Counted from the first letter of the stretch, positions 1 to 10,641 are shown. The stretch: 64,000 nucleotides of DNA from Pleurodeles waltl (GCF_031143425.1 NC_090451.1:351982339-352046338), one strand, 5' to 3'. The notes: generated from the sequence alone by a model not told the origin. Numbers and translations are program-made.

Positions 1-1205
1 GGAGAGGGTCACTCTCTTCTTCCTGTCCCTCATCAGTTGCCATGAGCAGGGTTAAATCAGCCCTGCCATAGTAGGGTTTCAGGCGGTTGACATGAAGCAC
101 CCTAAGGGGACTCCTGGCAGTGCCCAGGTCTACCAAGTAGGTAACCTCACCATTTTTCTCAACAATGAGATGGGGTCCACTCCATTTGTCCTGGAGTGCT
201 CTTGGGGCCACAGGCTCCAATACCCACATCTTCTGTCCTTGGTGGTTCTTGGTCAGGAAAGCCTTCTGGTCATGCCATTGCTTTTGCAGCTCTTGGCTGG
301 CCTGAACATTTTTACTGGCCTTTTTCATGTACTCAGCCATTCTTGATCTGAGGCCAAGTACATAATCCACAGTGTCCTGTTTAGGAGCTTTTATAGGTTG
401 TTCCCAACCCTCTTTCACAAGTGCAAGGGGACCTCTCAGAGGGTGCCCAAAGAGGAGTTCAAAGGGGCTAAAGCCCACTCCTTTTTGGGGTACCTCCCTG
501 TAAGCAAAAAGGAGGCAAGGCAACAGGACATCCCATCTCCTTCTGAGTTTTTCAGGGAGTCCCATTATCATTCCTTTGAAAGTTTTATTAAACCTCTCAA
601 CCAGACCATTTGTTTGTGGATGGTAAGAAGTGGTGAACTTGTAGGTAACACCACACTCCTTCCACATTGCTTTTAGGTATGCAGACATGAAGTTGCTACC
701 ATTTGTCTGACACCACCTCTTTAGTAAAACCCACCCTGGAAAAGATTCCCAGGAGGGCCTTTGCCACTGCAGGAGCTGTAGTGGTCCTTAAGGGAATTCC
801 TTCAGGATATCTAGTGCATGGTCCACTACCACAAGGATGAATCTATTGCCTGAAGCTGTTGGAGGGTCAAGGGGGCCAACTATGTAAATCCCTACCCTCT
901 CAAAGGGCACCCCAACCACAGGAAGTGGAATTAGAGGGGCCTTTAGTGTGCCACCAGTCTTGGCACGGTCTTGGCAGGTCACACGAGCGACAAAACTCAT
1001 TGGTGTCCTCTGACATATGAGGCCAGTGAAACAATGGAACAAGCCTGTCCCAAGTTTTACTCTGGCCCAAATGCCCACCCAAAGAAATGTCATGTACCAA
1101 GGTTAGAAGAAACTCCCTACACTGCAAAGGGATGACCAATCTCCTGGCAGCTCCAGGTTTAGGGTCCCTTGACTCAGTATACAGGAGGTTGTCTTCCCAA
1201 TACAC
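1..1205 (-). pseudogene. gypsy-like integrase remnant (zinc-binding, core and C-terminal domains)
   Basis: An integrase joins element DNA to the host chromosome. From 1205 down to about 1000 there is an H2C2 zinc-binding domain (a His pair around GHLGQSKT, then FCRSC and a further Cys). The core follows with VPFERVG and IVGPLDPPTASG, then VVVDH, and further on YHPQTNGLVERFN, which contains the catalytic Glu. The C-terminal block ends near 60-110 with LHVNRLKPYYG, typical of gypsy integrases. The first catalytic Asp is replaced by Tyr (codon at 884-886). The frame changes at least twice between about 800 and 600. Two overlapping frames at 788-1205 carry adjacent pieces of the same protein, so an indel lies near 900-1010. 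Confidence 0.8.
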
Positions 1206-1247
1206 CTTATGGCTATCACTGACATCCCCATTCTGCTGTTTGACAGC

Positions 1248-2032
1248 TTACTGTCTCAAACCCTCTAGTGTAGGACAGGTCTGCTGTGCCACACTCAGCT
1301 CTTCCCTAGCAGGCCCCCCTGCACCCAAAAGCTCAGCTGTGTCTGCTGCCAGCTCATCTGGTGTAGGTTCTGCACAGGGAGAGGATTCCTCTTCCTCAAA
1401 AGGAGGATCTTCTGGAGAGGGAGGGATAGTGGGCAAGGATTTACCCTTACTACCCCAAGCTTTTGGGAGCACTTGGTCCATTGTTCTAGGATCAAAGTTT
1501 CCCTGTCCTTTTTGCTTCTTGGTCTGAGCCCTTGTCAAAGCAAAAATATGCCCAGGAATGCCCAGCATTGCTGCATGAACCTCCAACTCCACTTCAGCCC
1601 AAGCTGCTGTCTCCAAATCATTGCATAGTAAGCAATCTACAGGTAATTCAGTGGCTACCACAACTTTCATTGGACCAGTAACTCCTCTCTCCCCCCCCAC
1701 CCCCCAGTTGAGATTCACAACAGCCATGGGGTGGCTAAGTGTGTTATTGTGAGCATCAGTCACTTGGTACTGCTGACCAAGTAGATGTTGATCAGGGTGA
1801 ACCAGTTTCTCTATCACCATTTACTGGCTCCTGTGTCCCTCTAGGCCTCAACCTCATCACCATTTATTATTGGATGTTGCTTGTACTTAACCATATTAAG
1901 GGGACAAGCAACCAAGGTGGCAAAGTCAATGCCACCATCAGAGACTAAAACGACCTCTGTGGTCTCCCTAACCAGACCAACCCCAACTACACTACCAATG
2001 GTGAGCCCAGCTACACGAAGGATTCCTTGCAA
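1248..2032 (-). pseudogene. gypsy-like aspartic protease and protease-integrase linker, broken
   Basis: The minus strand encodes a retropepsin-like protease. Its catalytic DTGAS motif is readable at 1823-1837, but a TAG stop (1841-1843) sits two codons before it and the frame is lost just after it. Downstream (1248-1820) an open stretch of 190 codons carries the rest of the protease fold (PMAVVNLNW, then PVDCLLCNDLE) and a Glu/Pro-rich linker ending in CPTLEGLRQ, which leads straight into the integrase zinc-binding domain. The protease would cut the polyprotein in a live element; here it cannot be made in one piece. The segment 1841-2032 is the upstream part in another frame. Confidence 0.65.
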
Positions 2033-2088
2033 AAGTGCACAGAAACCCTAACAGCTTCAGTTCATGCAGTACACATGATTATTGTCTG

Positions 2089-3275
2089 GCGTGGGGAGGC
2101 AAGGACTTACCTCCACCAAATTTGTACAGATGGACCACTGAACTGTCGGGATCACTTGGATCCAGCTCCTGTGTTCCAGGGACCACACTCGTCAAGATGA
2201 GAGGAGACCCAGAGGACCGGTGATGCAGAAGTTTGGTGCCTGCATTAGCAGGGGGAACATTCCGTCGACCCACAGGAGATTTCTTCTTGGCTTCCAGTGC
2301 AGGGTGAAGGCAGACAGCCCTGCATCGCATGCATCGCCAGGAAACCGTTGAGAAAGCCGGCAGGATTAGGCGCTACAATGTTGCTGGTAGACGTCTTGCT
2401 ACTTTGTTGCGGCTTTGCAGGCGTCCTGGAGCAGTCAGAGGTCGATCCTTGGCAGAAGTTGAAGACGGAAATGCAGAGGAACTCTGGTGAGCTCTTGCGT
2501 TTGTTATCTGAAGAGAAACCCACAGGAGAGACCCTAAATAGCCATCAGAGGAGGATTGGCCACCTAACCAGGTAAGCACCTATCAGGAGGGGTCTCTGAC
2601 GTCCCCTGCTGGCACTGGCCACTCCGAGGCCTCCATTGTGCCCTCACATCTCTGCATTCAATATGGCAGAGGTCTGGGACACACTGGAGGAGCTCTGGGC
2701 ACCACCCCTAGGGTGGTGGTGGACAGGCGAGTGGTGGCTAGTGCCAGGGTGCCCTCACACTAAGTAACTTTGCACCTAACCTTCACTAAGTGAGGGTTAG
2801 ACATATAGGTGACTTATAAGTTACTTAAGTGCAGTGTAAAATGGCTGTGAAATAACGTGGACGTTATTTCACTCAGGCTGCAGTGGCAGTCCTGTGTAAG
2901 AATTGTCTGAGCTCCCTATGGGTGGCAAAAGAAATGCTGCAGCCCATAGGGATCTCCTGGAACCCCAATACCCTGGGGACCTAGGTACCATATACTAGGG
3001 AATTATAAGGGTGTTCCAGTGTGCCAATTAGAATTGGTGAAAATGGTCACTAGCCTATAGTGACAGTTTTAAAGGCTGAGCGATCATAAAAACTGAGGTT
3101 CTGGTTAGCAGAGCATCAGTGATATAGTTAGGCACCACACAGGGCACACATATAGGCCCCAAACTATGAGCACTGGGGTCCTGGCTAGCAGGATCCCAGT
3201 GACACACGCAAAAACACACTGACAAGCAAGTAAAAATGGGGGTAACATGCCAGGAAAGATGTTACTTTTCCTACA
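2089..3275 (-). mobile_element. LTR family 1, truncated copy (minus)
   Basis: This is collinear with the right part of the full copy at 15336-18322 from the motif GCGTGGGGAGGCAAGG onward. It ends with the family terminus CTACA at 3271-3275 (TGTAGGA on the minus strand). It contains the 26-bp palindrome at 2847-2872. The inner end stops at 2089, only about 57 bp from the gypsy-like protease remnant and in the same orientation. It may therefore be part of the same element (a 5' LTR joined to its protease by a deletion) or an independent truncated insertion. No target-site duplication can be assigned. Confidence 0.8.
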
Positions 3276-3442
3276 CTCTCCACCTCTATTTATAGGCATC
3301 GCTTATCTTTCTGTCTGAGATCTCCCCCCTTACTTCACTCCAGCTTCACTCGAGCTATTCTACCGCACCCCTTTCTTTCCCTTTCTCTTCATTGATCTCT
3401 ACACCTCCATATATCTACCACTCAATTTCTATATCAGTCCTT
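3276..3442. repeat. pyrimidine-rich tract left of the DIRS element
   Basis: C/T-rich sequence without coding potential. The same kind of sequence resumes at 8808 on the other side of the DIRS element, so the DIRS element seems to have inserted into one pyrimidine-rich region. Confidence 0.6.
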
Positions 3443-3475
3443 TCTGATGGATACAACTACCTCACCTAAAGAATA
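3443..3475 (+). repeat. DIRS left terminal inverted repeat
   Basis: This segment carries CTGATGGATAC and CTCACCTAAAGA. Both are found inverted at 8697-8737 in the right terminal repeat (TCTTTAGGTGAGG and GTATCCATCAG). The exact outer base is uncertain by a few positions because DIRS elements make no target duplication. Confidence 0.65.
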
Positions 3476-3515
3476 TTCCCCACGCACCAGCTCTCAACGG
3501 AAATTTTCTTCTAGC

Positions 3516-3609
3516 TCTGCACGTCGACGATGATGTCACAATTGCCTGACTCCCACGCAACGCCGTATGACGTCATCAAGGCAATAAGAGGTCCTCGTCG
3601 ACGTGCAGA
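3516..3609. promoter_or_regulatory. DIRS leader hairpin with central TGACGTCA palindrome
   Basis: A perfect 15-bp inverted repeat (TCTGCACGTCGACGA at 3516-3530; its complement at 3595-3609) encloses a second pair of arms (ATTGCC near 3541 and GGCAAT near 3580). A TGACGTCA octamer lies at 3568-3575, which matches a CREB/ATF binding site. It sits between the left terminal repeat and the gag start, where a promoter or RNA structure used in replication would lie. The function is inferred; the palindromes are plain in the sequence. Confidence 0.6.
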
Positions 3610-3748
3610 CTTCTGTTCCCTTTTTTCTGTGCCTTTGAGTAACGTTTTTTTCTCCGAGGCTACCAGGGAGCTACAGTTTCACTTCGGTGTAACAATGTTG
3701 CAGCCAAGGAAGTCGGGTTTCAAACCCTGTAAGTAGTGCGGAGGCCGG

Positions 3749-5763
3749 ATGTCGGTCACGGACCCACACAACAATTGCTTGTGGTGTCTTAGTTCTGACC
3801 ACAAAGTCGAGGCGTGTGGTTCATGTCAACGCATGAATCCAAAGGCCCTGAAGGAACGGGAGGCCAAGTTGTTTCTGGCACAGTCCAAGAAGAAGAAGGA
3901 GAAACATCATCATTCTACATCCTCGGTCTCATCGGCGTCATCGGTACTCTCGGCGCCGGCATGGATCACGGCGCTGGTCGAGCAGAGACCGCTCTCGTTC
4001 GAGGTCACCATCGGCTTGACGTCGACCAACTTGGGAGGTCAGCCCAACTGTTACGCCTCCGACGACTTCAGATCCACCGACGTCTCCACTGTCGGTGTAT
4101 GAAGTTGATCTGCATCAGGAGCCGATGGCTTCTCCGGAGCAGATGGAGATGCCTGAGGCGACGCCAGCTTCACCTCAAGCACCGGCTCCTCAAAGTTATC
4201 CGCGTTCCCGGCGCTGGGCACGGATCCAGCAGCATTCCTTAATGCAATGTTTAATATCTTCGCCACCATGGCGCCGGGAGGTGTGCATGCGGGGCCGTCA
4301 GGTCCTTTGGCCTTCGACATGGGTGTTCCGGCTTCTTACAGGCCGACGCCCTTCATGCCCTTTCTTCCTTCGGGAAGGACTGGTCCCGCGCCGATGTCTA
4401 TGGCGTCGCCTAGAAGACCGATTACGCCGACAATGTCCACCGCCCCGGTGCCGATGGGTTCACCACGGATCCAATCAACTTTAGAGATGCCTGTGCACCA
4501 AGGGATCTGGCGTCGGATGACTCCAAGGATCGACGCCGTCCGAGGTCTTTGGCATCGGCTGATGCCTTATCGACCCCGTGGATCGAGTCCAGGCTCCGCT
4601 CCAGAAGGTTGGCTCTGAGGCTGCTAGAGGAGCAGGCATATTAGAAGCAGCACTTGGAGGAAGGGGAGATCATGGAGCCGTCAGGGGACCTGCAAGGGTT
4701 GGACATGGCAAGTGGTCTAGACACTTCCTCGGAGTGGGACTTGGCTTCTCCGGGGGAGTATACAGAGGAGGCTGCCTCTTTTCATGCCGTGGTGCGGAAG
4801 GCAGCAGACTTTTTGGACCTTCCTCTTCCAGCTGCGGATGTTAAGACCAACGTCCTTACTGAGGTGTTACATCCAGCATCAGCTGTGGTGGAGGTTCTTC
4901 TTCCATTCAGTGAGGCTCTTATGGACCCTATTAGGGAGGTGTGGAAGAAGCCTGTGACTTCGGCTGCCGTGAACAGGTCGGTGGAGAGAAGATATCGAGT
5001 GGCCCCAGGTGATCCGGCGTTTTTGTTCAAACACCCGACTCCAGAGAGTTTGGTTGTGCAGGCTTCCTGTTCCTCTTGCTCTGCTCCGGGATAGTTTCCA
5101 GGAGTTCCTGCAGACAGAGAGTCTAAGAGAATGGACCAGTCAGCTAAAAAGGCCTTCTCTTCATGTAGCATGGCTTTGAAATCCACAAATGCAACTTGCA
5201 TTTTAGGACGATACATTTATGCCCTTCTGGACGAGGCTAAGGGGCACCCTGGATTGTCTCAGGAGGTGCAGAACCTTTTGTCAGACGCTCTTGCGGCAGC
5301 GACCCAGGTGATTCAATCTGGGCTGGACACTTCGGACTCGGTGGCCAGGGCTATGGGTACGTCCATAGTGACGAGGCGGCATGCCTGGCTGCGATTGTCA
5401 GGGTTCTCTCCTGATATTCAGACCACACTGCTTGACCTGCCATTTGATGGAAACAAACTTTTTGGAGAGAAAGCAGACTCTGCCTTGGAGTGGTTTAAGG
5501 AGAGTAGGGCCATGGCAAGATCTTTGGGACTGCAAGCAGTCACCTCCTCTTCTTTAAGAACATTTAGGAGGTTTAGAGGATTTGGTTGTGGCGCTTCCTT
5601 TTGTGGCAGGCTCCATGCGGCAGGACAGCAATCTTCAGGAGCTCTCCTTTATAGATCCTTCAGTTGCAGGGGTAGAGTAAGCACTAGAGGGGCCGCCCAG
5701 CAGTACTCTGCCTCTTCCTCTTCCTCTTCCTCCAAAGGGGTGCAGCAGGGAAAGCAACCTTAG
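3749..5763 (+). pseudogene. DIRS gag-like protein, frameshifted
   Basis: The first block (3749-4102) begins with a Cys/His cluster (CLWC, CGSC) followed by MNPKALKEREAKL and a Lys/Ser-rich stretch. A Pro/Met-rich middle is read in the same frame at 4247-4618. The C-terminal half lies at 4654-5094 (VKTNVLTEVL, DPAFLFKHPTPESLVVQASC) and 5131-5763 (GRYIYALLDEAKGH, RRHAWLRLSGFSPDIQ, LFGEKADSALEWFKES), ending in a Ser-rich tail at TAG 5761-5763. These are the usual blocks of DIRS gag in vertebrates. The reading frame shifts between blocks (frame changes near 4100-4250 and 4620-4650, and a stop at 5092), so one full protein cannot be made. Confidence 0.75.
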
Positions 5764-5824
5764 TTCTCCATCACTCCCTGTTCACACATCTCCTGTAGGG
5801 GGGAGACTGTCTCACTTTCTTCAC

Positions 5825-7198
5825 ATGTGGGAGTCAATAACAACGGACTCCTGGGTCACCGATATTGTGGGGAAAGGTTATACTCTTCCCTTTCGGGAGT
5901 TTCCCCCTCCCATCCCTCCCCGCCCATCCTTCTGTTTGGAAGACCATCTTCTGTTACTGCAACAGGAGGTGCTATCCCTTTTGTCGAAAGGTGCAGTGGA
6001 GTTGGTTCCAGAGCAGGAGAGGGGTCAGGGCTGTTATTCGAGATATTTCCTGATCCCCAAAAAGGATGGTCGGTTGAGGCCAATCCTGGACCGGAGGATT
6101 TTTAATTGGTTCCTCAAGCAGGAAAAGTTCAAGATGCTGACCCTGTCACAGGTTCTTTTGGCGGTGAACAAAGGAGATTGGATGGTGTCGGTCGACTTGC
6201 AGGATGCTTACTTCCATATTCCGATCCTCAAGTCGCACAGGAAGTATCTCCGCTTTGTGGTGGGGTGGCAACACTATCAGTTTGTGGTCCTTCCGTTTGG
6301 TCTTACTTCGGCACCTCGAGTCTTCACAAAGGTGATGGTGGTGGTTGCAGCGGAGCTCAGAAGAAGGGGGATAGCAGTATTTCCTTATCTGGGCGATTGG
6401 TTGATCAAAGCCAAGTCTCCGGAGCTCTTGCGGCATCACTTGCAGTCGACAACTCAGTTGTTGTTCGATCTGAACTTTTCGGTGAACGTGCCCAAGTCTC
6501 ACCTAGAGCCCTCTCAACGCCTCCTGTTCATAGGGGCAGTACTGGGCACAACATTGAATCAGGCCTTTCCTCCACTCCAGCGGATTCAGGACATTCAGGT
6601 GTTGATTCCAATGTTTCAGAATGGAGCAGTCGTTCCAGTCCTCAAGGTCCTTCGTCTGCTCAGTCTGTTCGCTTCTTGCATTCTGCTGGTCACTCATGCA
6701 CGCTGGCACATGAGGGCTCTTCAGTGGTGCGTCCACAGGCAGTGGTTTCAACACAAAGAAGATCTCGAGGACTCGATAAGGATCTCCAGAGACGCAGCAG
6801 CGGATCTTCAGTGGTGGGCTGCGGTCAGCAACCTATCGCAAGGAAGGCCGTTCTCGCTACCTCCTCCGGTGGCCAAAGTTGTAACGGATGCTTCCACTCT
6901 AGGGTGGGGAGCTCATCTGGGGGACCTGGAGGTCAAAGGTTGTTGGTCTCCAGTGGAACAGAGGTTTCACATCAATCTGTTGGAACTGCGGGCGATACGT
7001 TTGGCTCTCAAGGCCTTCCTCCCTTCCCTTCGCGGTCAGTCGGTTCAGGTCCTGACAGACAATACTACTGCGATGTGGTATATAAACAAGCAGGGAGGAG
7101 TGGGGTCGTATCTTCTCTGCAGAGAAGCACTTCGGATCTGGTCCTGGCTCCAGGACCATTGGATTTGCTTGGTAGGAATCATTTGGCCGGAGTTCTGA
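5825..7198 (+). pseudogene. DIRS reverse transcriptase and RNase H
   Basis: An open frame of 457 codons. RT blocks in order: YFLIPKKDGRLRPILD, VSVDLQDAYFHIPI (first catalytic Asp), VLPFGLTSAPRVFTK, and the active-site box, which reads YLGDWL where the family has two acidic residues (Gly codon at 6392-6394). RNase H follows with VVTDASTLGWGAHL, LLELRAI and VLTDNTTA. The protein copies element RNA into DNA; the lost Asp should abolish this. The frame runs out at TGA 7196-7198, and two small indels (about 7170-7190 and 7210-7230) move the continuing homology through two other frames. Confidence 0.85.
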
Positions 7199-7202
7199 AT
7201 GT

Positions 7203-7769
7203 GTGTGCGGACAGTCTCAGTCGGCGGATCTCGACGATCATGAGTGGCGGCTTCATCCAGATCTGGCCCTTTACATCTTCCGGAGGTGGGGACATCCACA
7301 GATTGATCTGTTTGACACTCTGGAGAACGCGCACTGCCCGTCGTTTTGCAGCCTCCAGTATCCGATGCAAGGAGCTTTAGGGGGTGCGTTTCAGATAACC
7401 TGGAAGGGTCAGTTGCTTTACGCGTTTCCTCCCATACCTTTTATTCCTCTGGTTCTGAGGAAGATCCGCCAAGATCGGGCCCAAGTCATCTTAATAGCCC
7501 CTGATTGGCCAAGAAGGTTGTGGTATTCAGACCTTCTCCAACTCTCTCTGTGCCTTCTGCCCCGTCTCCCTTACGGGGCAGACCTCTTCTCGCAGTCGCA
7601 GGGGCAGGTTCTACGCCCCCACCTCCAGAGCCTGCACCTTCATGCCTGGAGATTGAACAGGGCAATCCGAGTTCCTTTTCTCTCCCGCCGGAGGTGGTGG
7701 AAGTTAGTTTATCGGACAGGCGACACTCCACCAAATCGATCTATGCAAGCAGGTGGGCCAGATTTGTGA
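7203..7769 (+). pseudogene. DIRS methyltransferase-like segment following RNase H
   Basis: This frame continues the RT polyprotein after the indels: DDHEWRLHPDLALYIFRRWG, PQIDLFDTLENAHCPSFCS, LLYAFPPIPFIPLVLRKI and VILIAPDWPRRLWYSDLL. In DIRS elements this block corresponds to the methyltransferase-like domain between RNase H and the recombinase. After about 7540 the frame is probably only a shadow of the recombinase, which overlaps it in another frame from 7505. Overlap of these two frames is normal for DIRS. Confidence 0.7.
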
Positions 7770-8650
7770 GTTGGTGTGGAGAGAACCAAATTGATCCCTT
7801 GAGGACCCATTTGTCTGACGTATTGTTATTTGCTCTATCCTTGGCACAGAAGGGTTGTGCAGTTGCCACGGTTAAGGGTTATTTATCAGCACTGTCGGCT
7901 TTTCTATGCCTTCCAGATCAACCCTCCTTGTTTAAATCGCCCATTGTATTAAGGTTCCTTAAAGGTCTCACTAATAAGCTTCCGCCCACTCTGTTTGTTA
8001 TGCCACAGTGGGATCTTAACTTGGTATTGGCCTTTCTTATGGGTTCGCCATTTGAGCCAATGCACTCTTGTCCATTGAGACTTTTGGTTTTGAAGACTGT
8101 TTTTCTGGTGGTCAAAACATCGGCTAGAAGAGTGAGTGAGCTCCAGGCTCTTAGAGTAGAACCCCCATATACTTCCTTTTACAGGGACAAAGTGGTGTTA
8201 AGGACCAAGGCGGCTTTCCTTCTGAAGGTTGTTACACCCTTTCATTTGGGACAGTCCATTACTCTTCACCGGCTGGATCCACGAAGAGCGTTGAGTTCCT
8301 TCGTCGACAGGACGAGGGAGTTCAGACAAGACGATCAGCTCTTCGTTGGTTACGTGGGGAAGAGGAGAGGCAAAGCTGTCCACAAGAGAACGCTGTCCAG
8401 GTAGGTCATTCTTTGCATCAAGTTATGTTATTCTTTAGCAAAGAAAGAACCTCCTGAGGGCCTCCGAGCCCATTCCACCAGGGCTAAGGCTGCTTCATCG
8501 GCCTTGGCTAGAGGTGTTCCTGTGGTTGACATCTGCAAAGCGACAACTTGGGCATCCCTCCACACTTTTGCCAAGCATTATTGTTTGGACTCTGAAGTTA
8601 GGAGGGATGGCCATTTTGCACGCTCAGTGCTGCAGGATTTCTTGGCTTGA
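7505..8650 (+). pseudogene. DIRS tyrosine recombinase with one in-frame stop
   Basis: The recombinase inserts the circular DNA copy. The open part (7505-8404) holds the core-binding domain (STKSIYASRWARFVSWC, VATVKGYLSALSAFL) and the start of the catalytic domain (KTSARRVSELQAL, first catalytic Arg; MPQWDLNLVLAFL). A TAG at 8402-8404 interrupts it. The same frame then continues to TGA 8648-8650 with the H-x-x-R pair (LRAHSTRAKAA) and the nucleophile region (AKHYCLD, Tyr). All catalytic residues are present, so this stop is the only obvious lesion in the gene. The start codon is not fixed, because the family usually begins its recombinase inside the overlap with the upstream frame. Confidence 0.85.
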
Positions 8651-8696
8651 CCATTCAGGCACCCACCTCCGGGGGTGGTACTGCTTTGGGACTCTA

Positions 8697-8807
8697 GTCT
8701 TTAGGTGAGGAATCCACAGGTAATTGTATCCATCAGAAGAACAAGTTACTTACCCCTTCAGTAACGCCTTTTCTGGTGGATACACTAGCTACCTGTGGAT
8801 TCCTCAC
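8697..8807. repeat. DIRS right terminal repeat forming a hairpin
   Basis: GTGAGGAATCCACAGGTA near 8705 is inverted near 8790-8807 (TACCTGTGGATTCCTCAC), with GTATCC and GGATAC pairs inside. The two halves fold on each other around a loop near 8750. The left half also pairs with the left terminal repeat at 3443-3475. Confidence 0.7.
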
Positions 8808-9830
8808 ATTTGATCACTCTCACCTCTCCACTTCTTTCTACCTCTCATCCCTCTAAGTCATATGTCTCCCAAACATACTCCTTTATTACTAGCCCTCTTT
8901 CTCCACCTCTAGAATTCTTTTTAAACTATCATTACATTTTTTCACTCTTTTTCAAATCTATATCTGGACTACTTTTTTAACATACCTCTCTGTCTCTTTC
9001 TTTTTAATTCTCCCTATGTCACCTATTAGGCTTTTCCTCACATTCTCACTCTTCTTCTGTCTGAATCTCCCCTCTCTTTCTCTACCTCACCTGTCTCTCT
9101 ACTGCATATCTTTTCAGTATAAATAAACTTGTTTTCTGATATTCACCCCTTTCAATGCACCTTTCTGTTTTCACTATCCAGTTTACCAAACTATTTTTCT
9201 GTGCTCTACTTATCATTCTGCCCCTCTGTATACCTCACCTCAGCTTGCATTTCTGTGTACTTCTACCTTTTCTTTTTGCTTGTCTACCTCTACAGTCCTC
9301 TGTCTCTAGCTCTCTCCAACTCAACCCTCTTCCTCCATTACCTTTCTCTCTATCTCATCCCTCTTTGTAGTGGCATAACAAAGGACCTCGCAGCCACTGA
9401 GGTATTAGGTGCACTCTCAAATCCAGGGAGGCCCCCTCAGCACAGTACCCTAACCAAAGAGAACCTTAGTGAGTCCGGAAGGGGGTCCCTTCATGTGCTG
9501 TGAAGGGGGCCTCCTCAAGTTTTGTTACACCACTGCTTCTGTATACCCCATCTCTTAACATTTCAGTATCCCTATCACTCTGTACAAATCTACCTCACTC
9601 CAAAATCCTTTTCTATCTACCGCTCCCCTTTCTACCTCTCCATATCTTTTGTTCTGTCCACCTTGCCATTCTCTTTCTACATTATGAGTCTCTTCATCTC
9701 ACCTATCGCTCCACATTATCACTGCCTCTACCTCCCTCTTTCCTCTACTTTACATTTCTTGCTGAGATTAGCATCACCCCACTGTCCTTTCTATGTTGCT
9801 TACTCGGCAGAGCTTGAGATTATTACATAG
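8808..9830. repeat. pyrimidine-rich low-complexity region
   Basis: About 1 kb of C/T-rich sequence with recurring CTACCTC, CTCTTTCT and TCACCT words but no clear period. It resembles 3276-3442. A small inverted-repeat element interrupts it at 9368-9535. Long open frames in it are due to the base composition and carry no recognisable protein. Confidence 0.6.
9368..9535. mobile_element. short MITE-like element with TAGTGGCATAACAAA ends
   Basis: The left end TAGTGGCATAACAAA and the inverted right end (CAGTGGTGTAACAAA on the minus strand) match at most positions. The 168-bp body has GGAGGCCCCC and GGGGGCCTCC as internal arms and differs sharply in composition from the C/T-rich DNA around it. The end motif recalls hAT-type MITEs, but the flanking 8-mers match poorly, so the superfamily is uncertain. 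Confidence 0.5.
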
Positions 9831-10641
9831 CCAGAGAAAGAAAAGCTCAGGAACAGAATTATGCAAAAAATGATTTTATTTCACCTGATAGAACAGTAAA
9901 AATCCATACTGAAGTGCTTCGATGTTCACTGTTGCAGAAAGCGTGCCAATGATGAAGAGGGATGTATTTGTGATCACAAATATTTAGCAATGAAAGCTAC
10001 AGTCGCAAGCACTATACACATCCGTTTTCATATTTTGCACTGTTGAACTAAGCATCCACCAAGTCACCATTGCTGGCTCTTTCTTAAAATGGTAGACACC
10101 AACTTGTTAGACACAGATTTTTACATAAAATGTTTGCATCACAAACTATTTAGAATGCAAACACAAACAAATGGCTTTATCAATGCTTTCTCAAGCTTTC
10201 TTTTGGTACTTTGTGGCTGGCAAACACTGGGCAGCTTCAGCTGTAGGTATTGTCGCATGCCCCCATTTCTGAAAGGTAAACTTTTAGTTCAGTGTGGTTT
10301 GACATCATGAGGGCTTAACTGTGAAAATAACTAATAAATATCACAGATGTTCTCAACAATGACTACCAAAATAAGTATTGCCTGGGTCTCCAAAAATCCT
10401 TTAGATGGCACTGAAAACAGGCCTGGGTGGATTTCTGCCTCTGGGTTCTGACCTCACCCTTTTCCTATCCAGCCACAAGCTTCTAGAGGGAAGAGAAGTG
10501 TAATATTAAGATTTCCTTCCTGCCTCTTGATTTCCATGCCCACTTTCACCAGGTTAGAGAACTGAAACAAGTTGGATTCTGCAGTGCCCACTACCAGCAG
10601 GATCCAGAGGTCTCAACTGGACAAAGCAAAGAGCTAACTAG
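9831..10641. other. no recognisable feature
   Basis: AT-rich, apparently unique sequence. I see no gene, terminal repeat or tandem array. It is probably intron DNA or very old repeat. Confidence 0.4.

Larger units (their letters stand above)
1..2045 (-). mobile_element. Ty3/gypsy-like LTR retrotransposon internal region, decayed, cut by window edge
   Basis: Reading the minus strand from right to left, translated blocks give an aspartic protease, a linker, an integrase zinc-binding domain, an integrase core and an integrase C-terminal region that runs to base 1. No gag lies upstream of the protease. No reverse transcriptase or RNase H lies between protease and integrase. That order (protease directly followed by integrase, reverse transcriptase presumably beyond the window) is known for Gmr1-like gypsy elements of fish and amphibians. 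Several frameshifts and stops show that this copy is dead. The alternative is an ordinary gypsy element that lost its RT by deletion; the sequence left of base 1 would decide. Confidence 0.75.
3443..8807 (+). mobile_element. DIRS-type (tyrosine recombinase) retrotransposon, full length but mutated
   Basis: Order on the plus strand: left terminal repeat, hairpin-rich leader, gag, reverse transcriptase with RNase H, a methyltransferase-like segment, tyrosine recombinase, right terminal repeat. This is the DIRS plan, which uses a recombinase instead of a DDE integrase and leaves no target duplication. The left end (3443-3475) and right end (from 8697) are inverted copies of each other, sharing TTAGGTGAGG and GTATCCATCAGAA. 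Several frameshifts, an in-frame stop at 8402-8404 and a changed RT active site (6392-6394) indicate an inactive copy. It is much better preserved than the copy at 19.66-25.03 kb. Confidence 0.9.

Noticed and set aside
9129..9830. Frames encoding Leu/Ser/Phe-rich, membrane-like peptides
   Set aside because: Pyrimidine-rich DNA read as codons gives Leu, Ser, Phe and Pro. There are no other gene signals.
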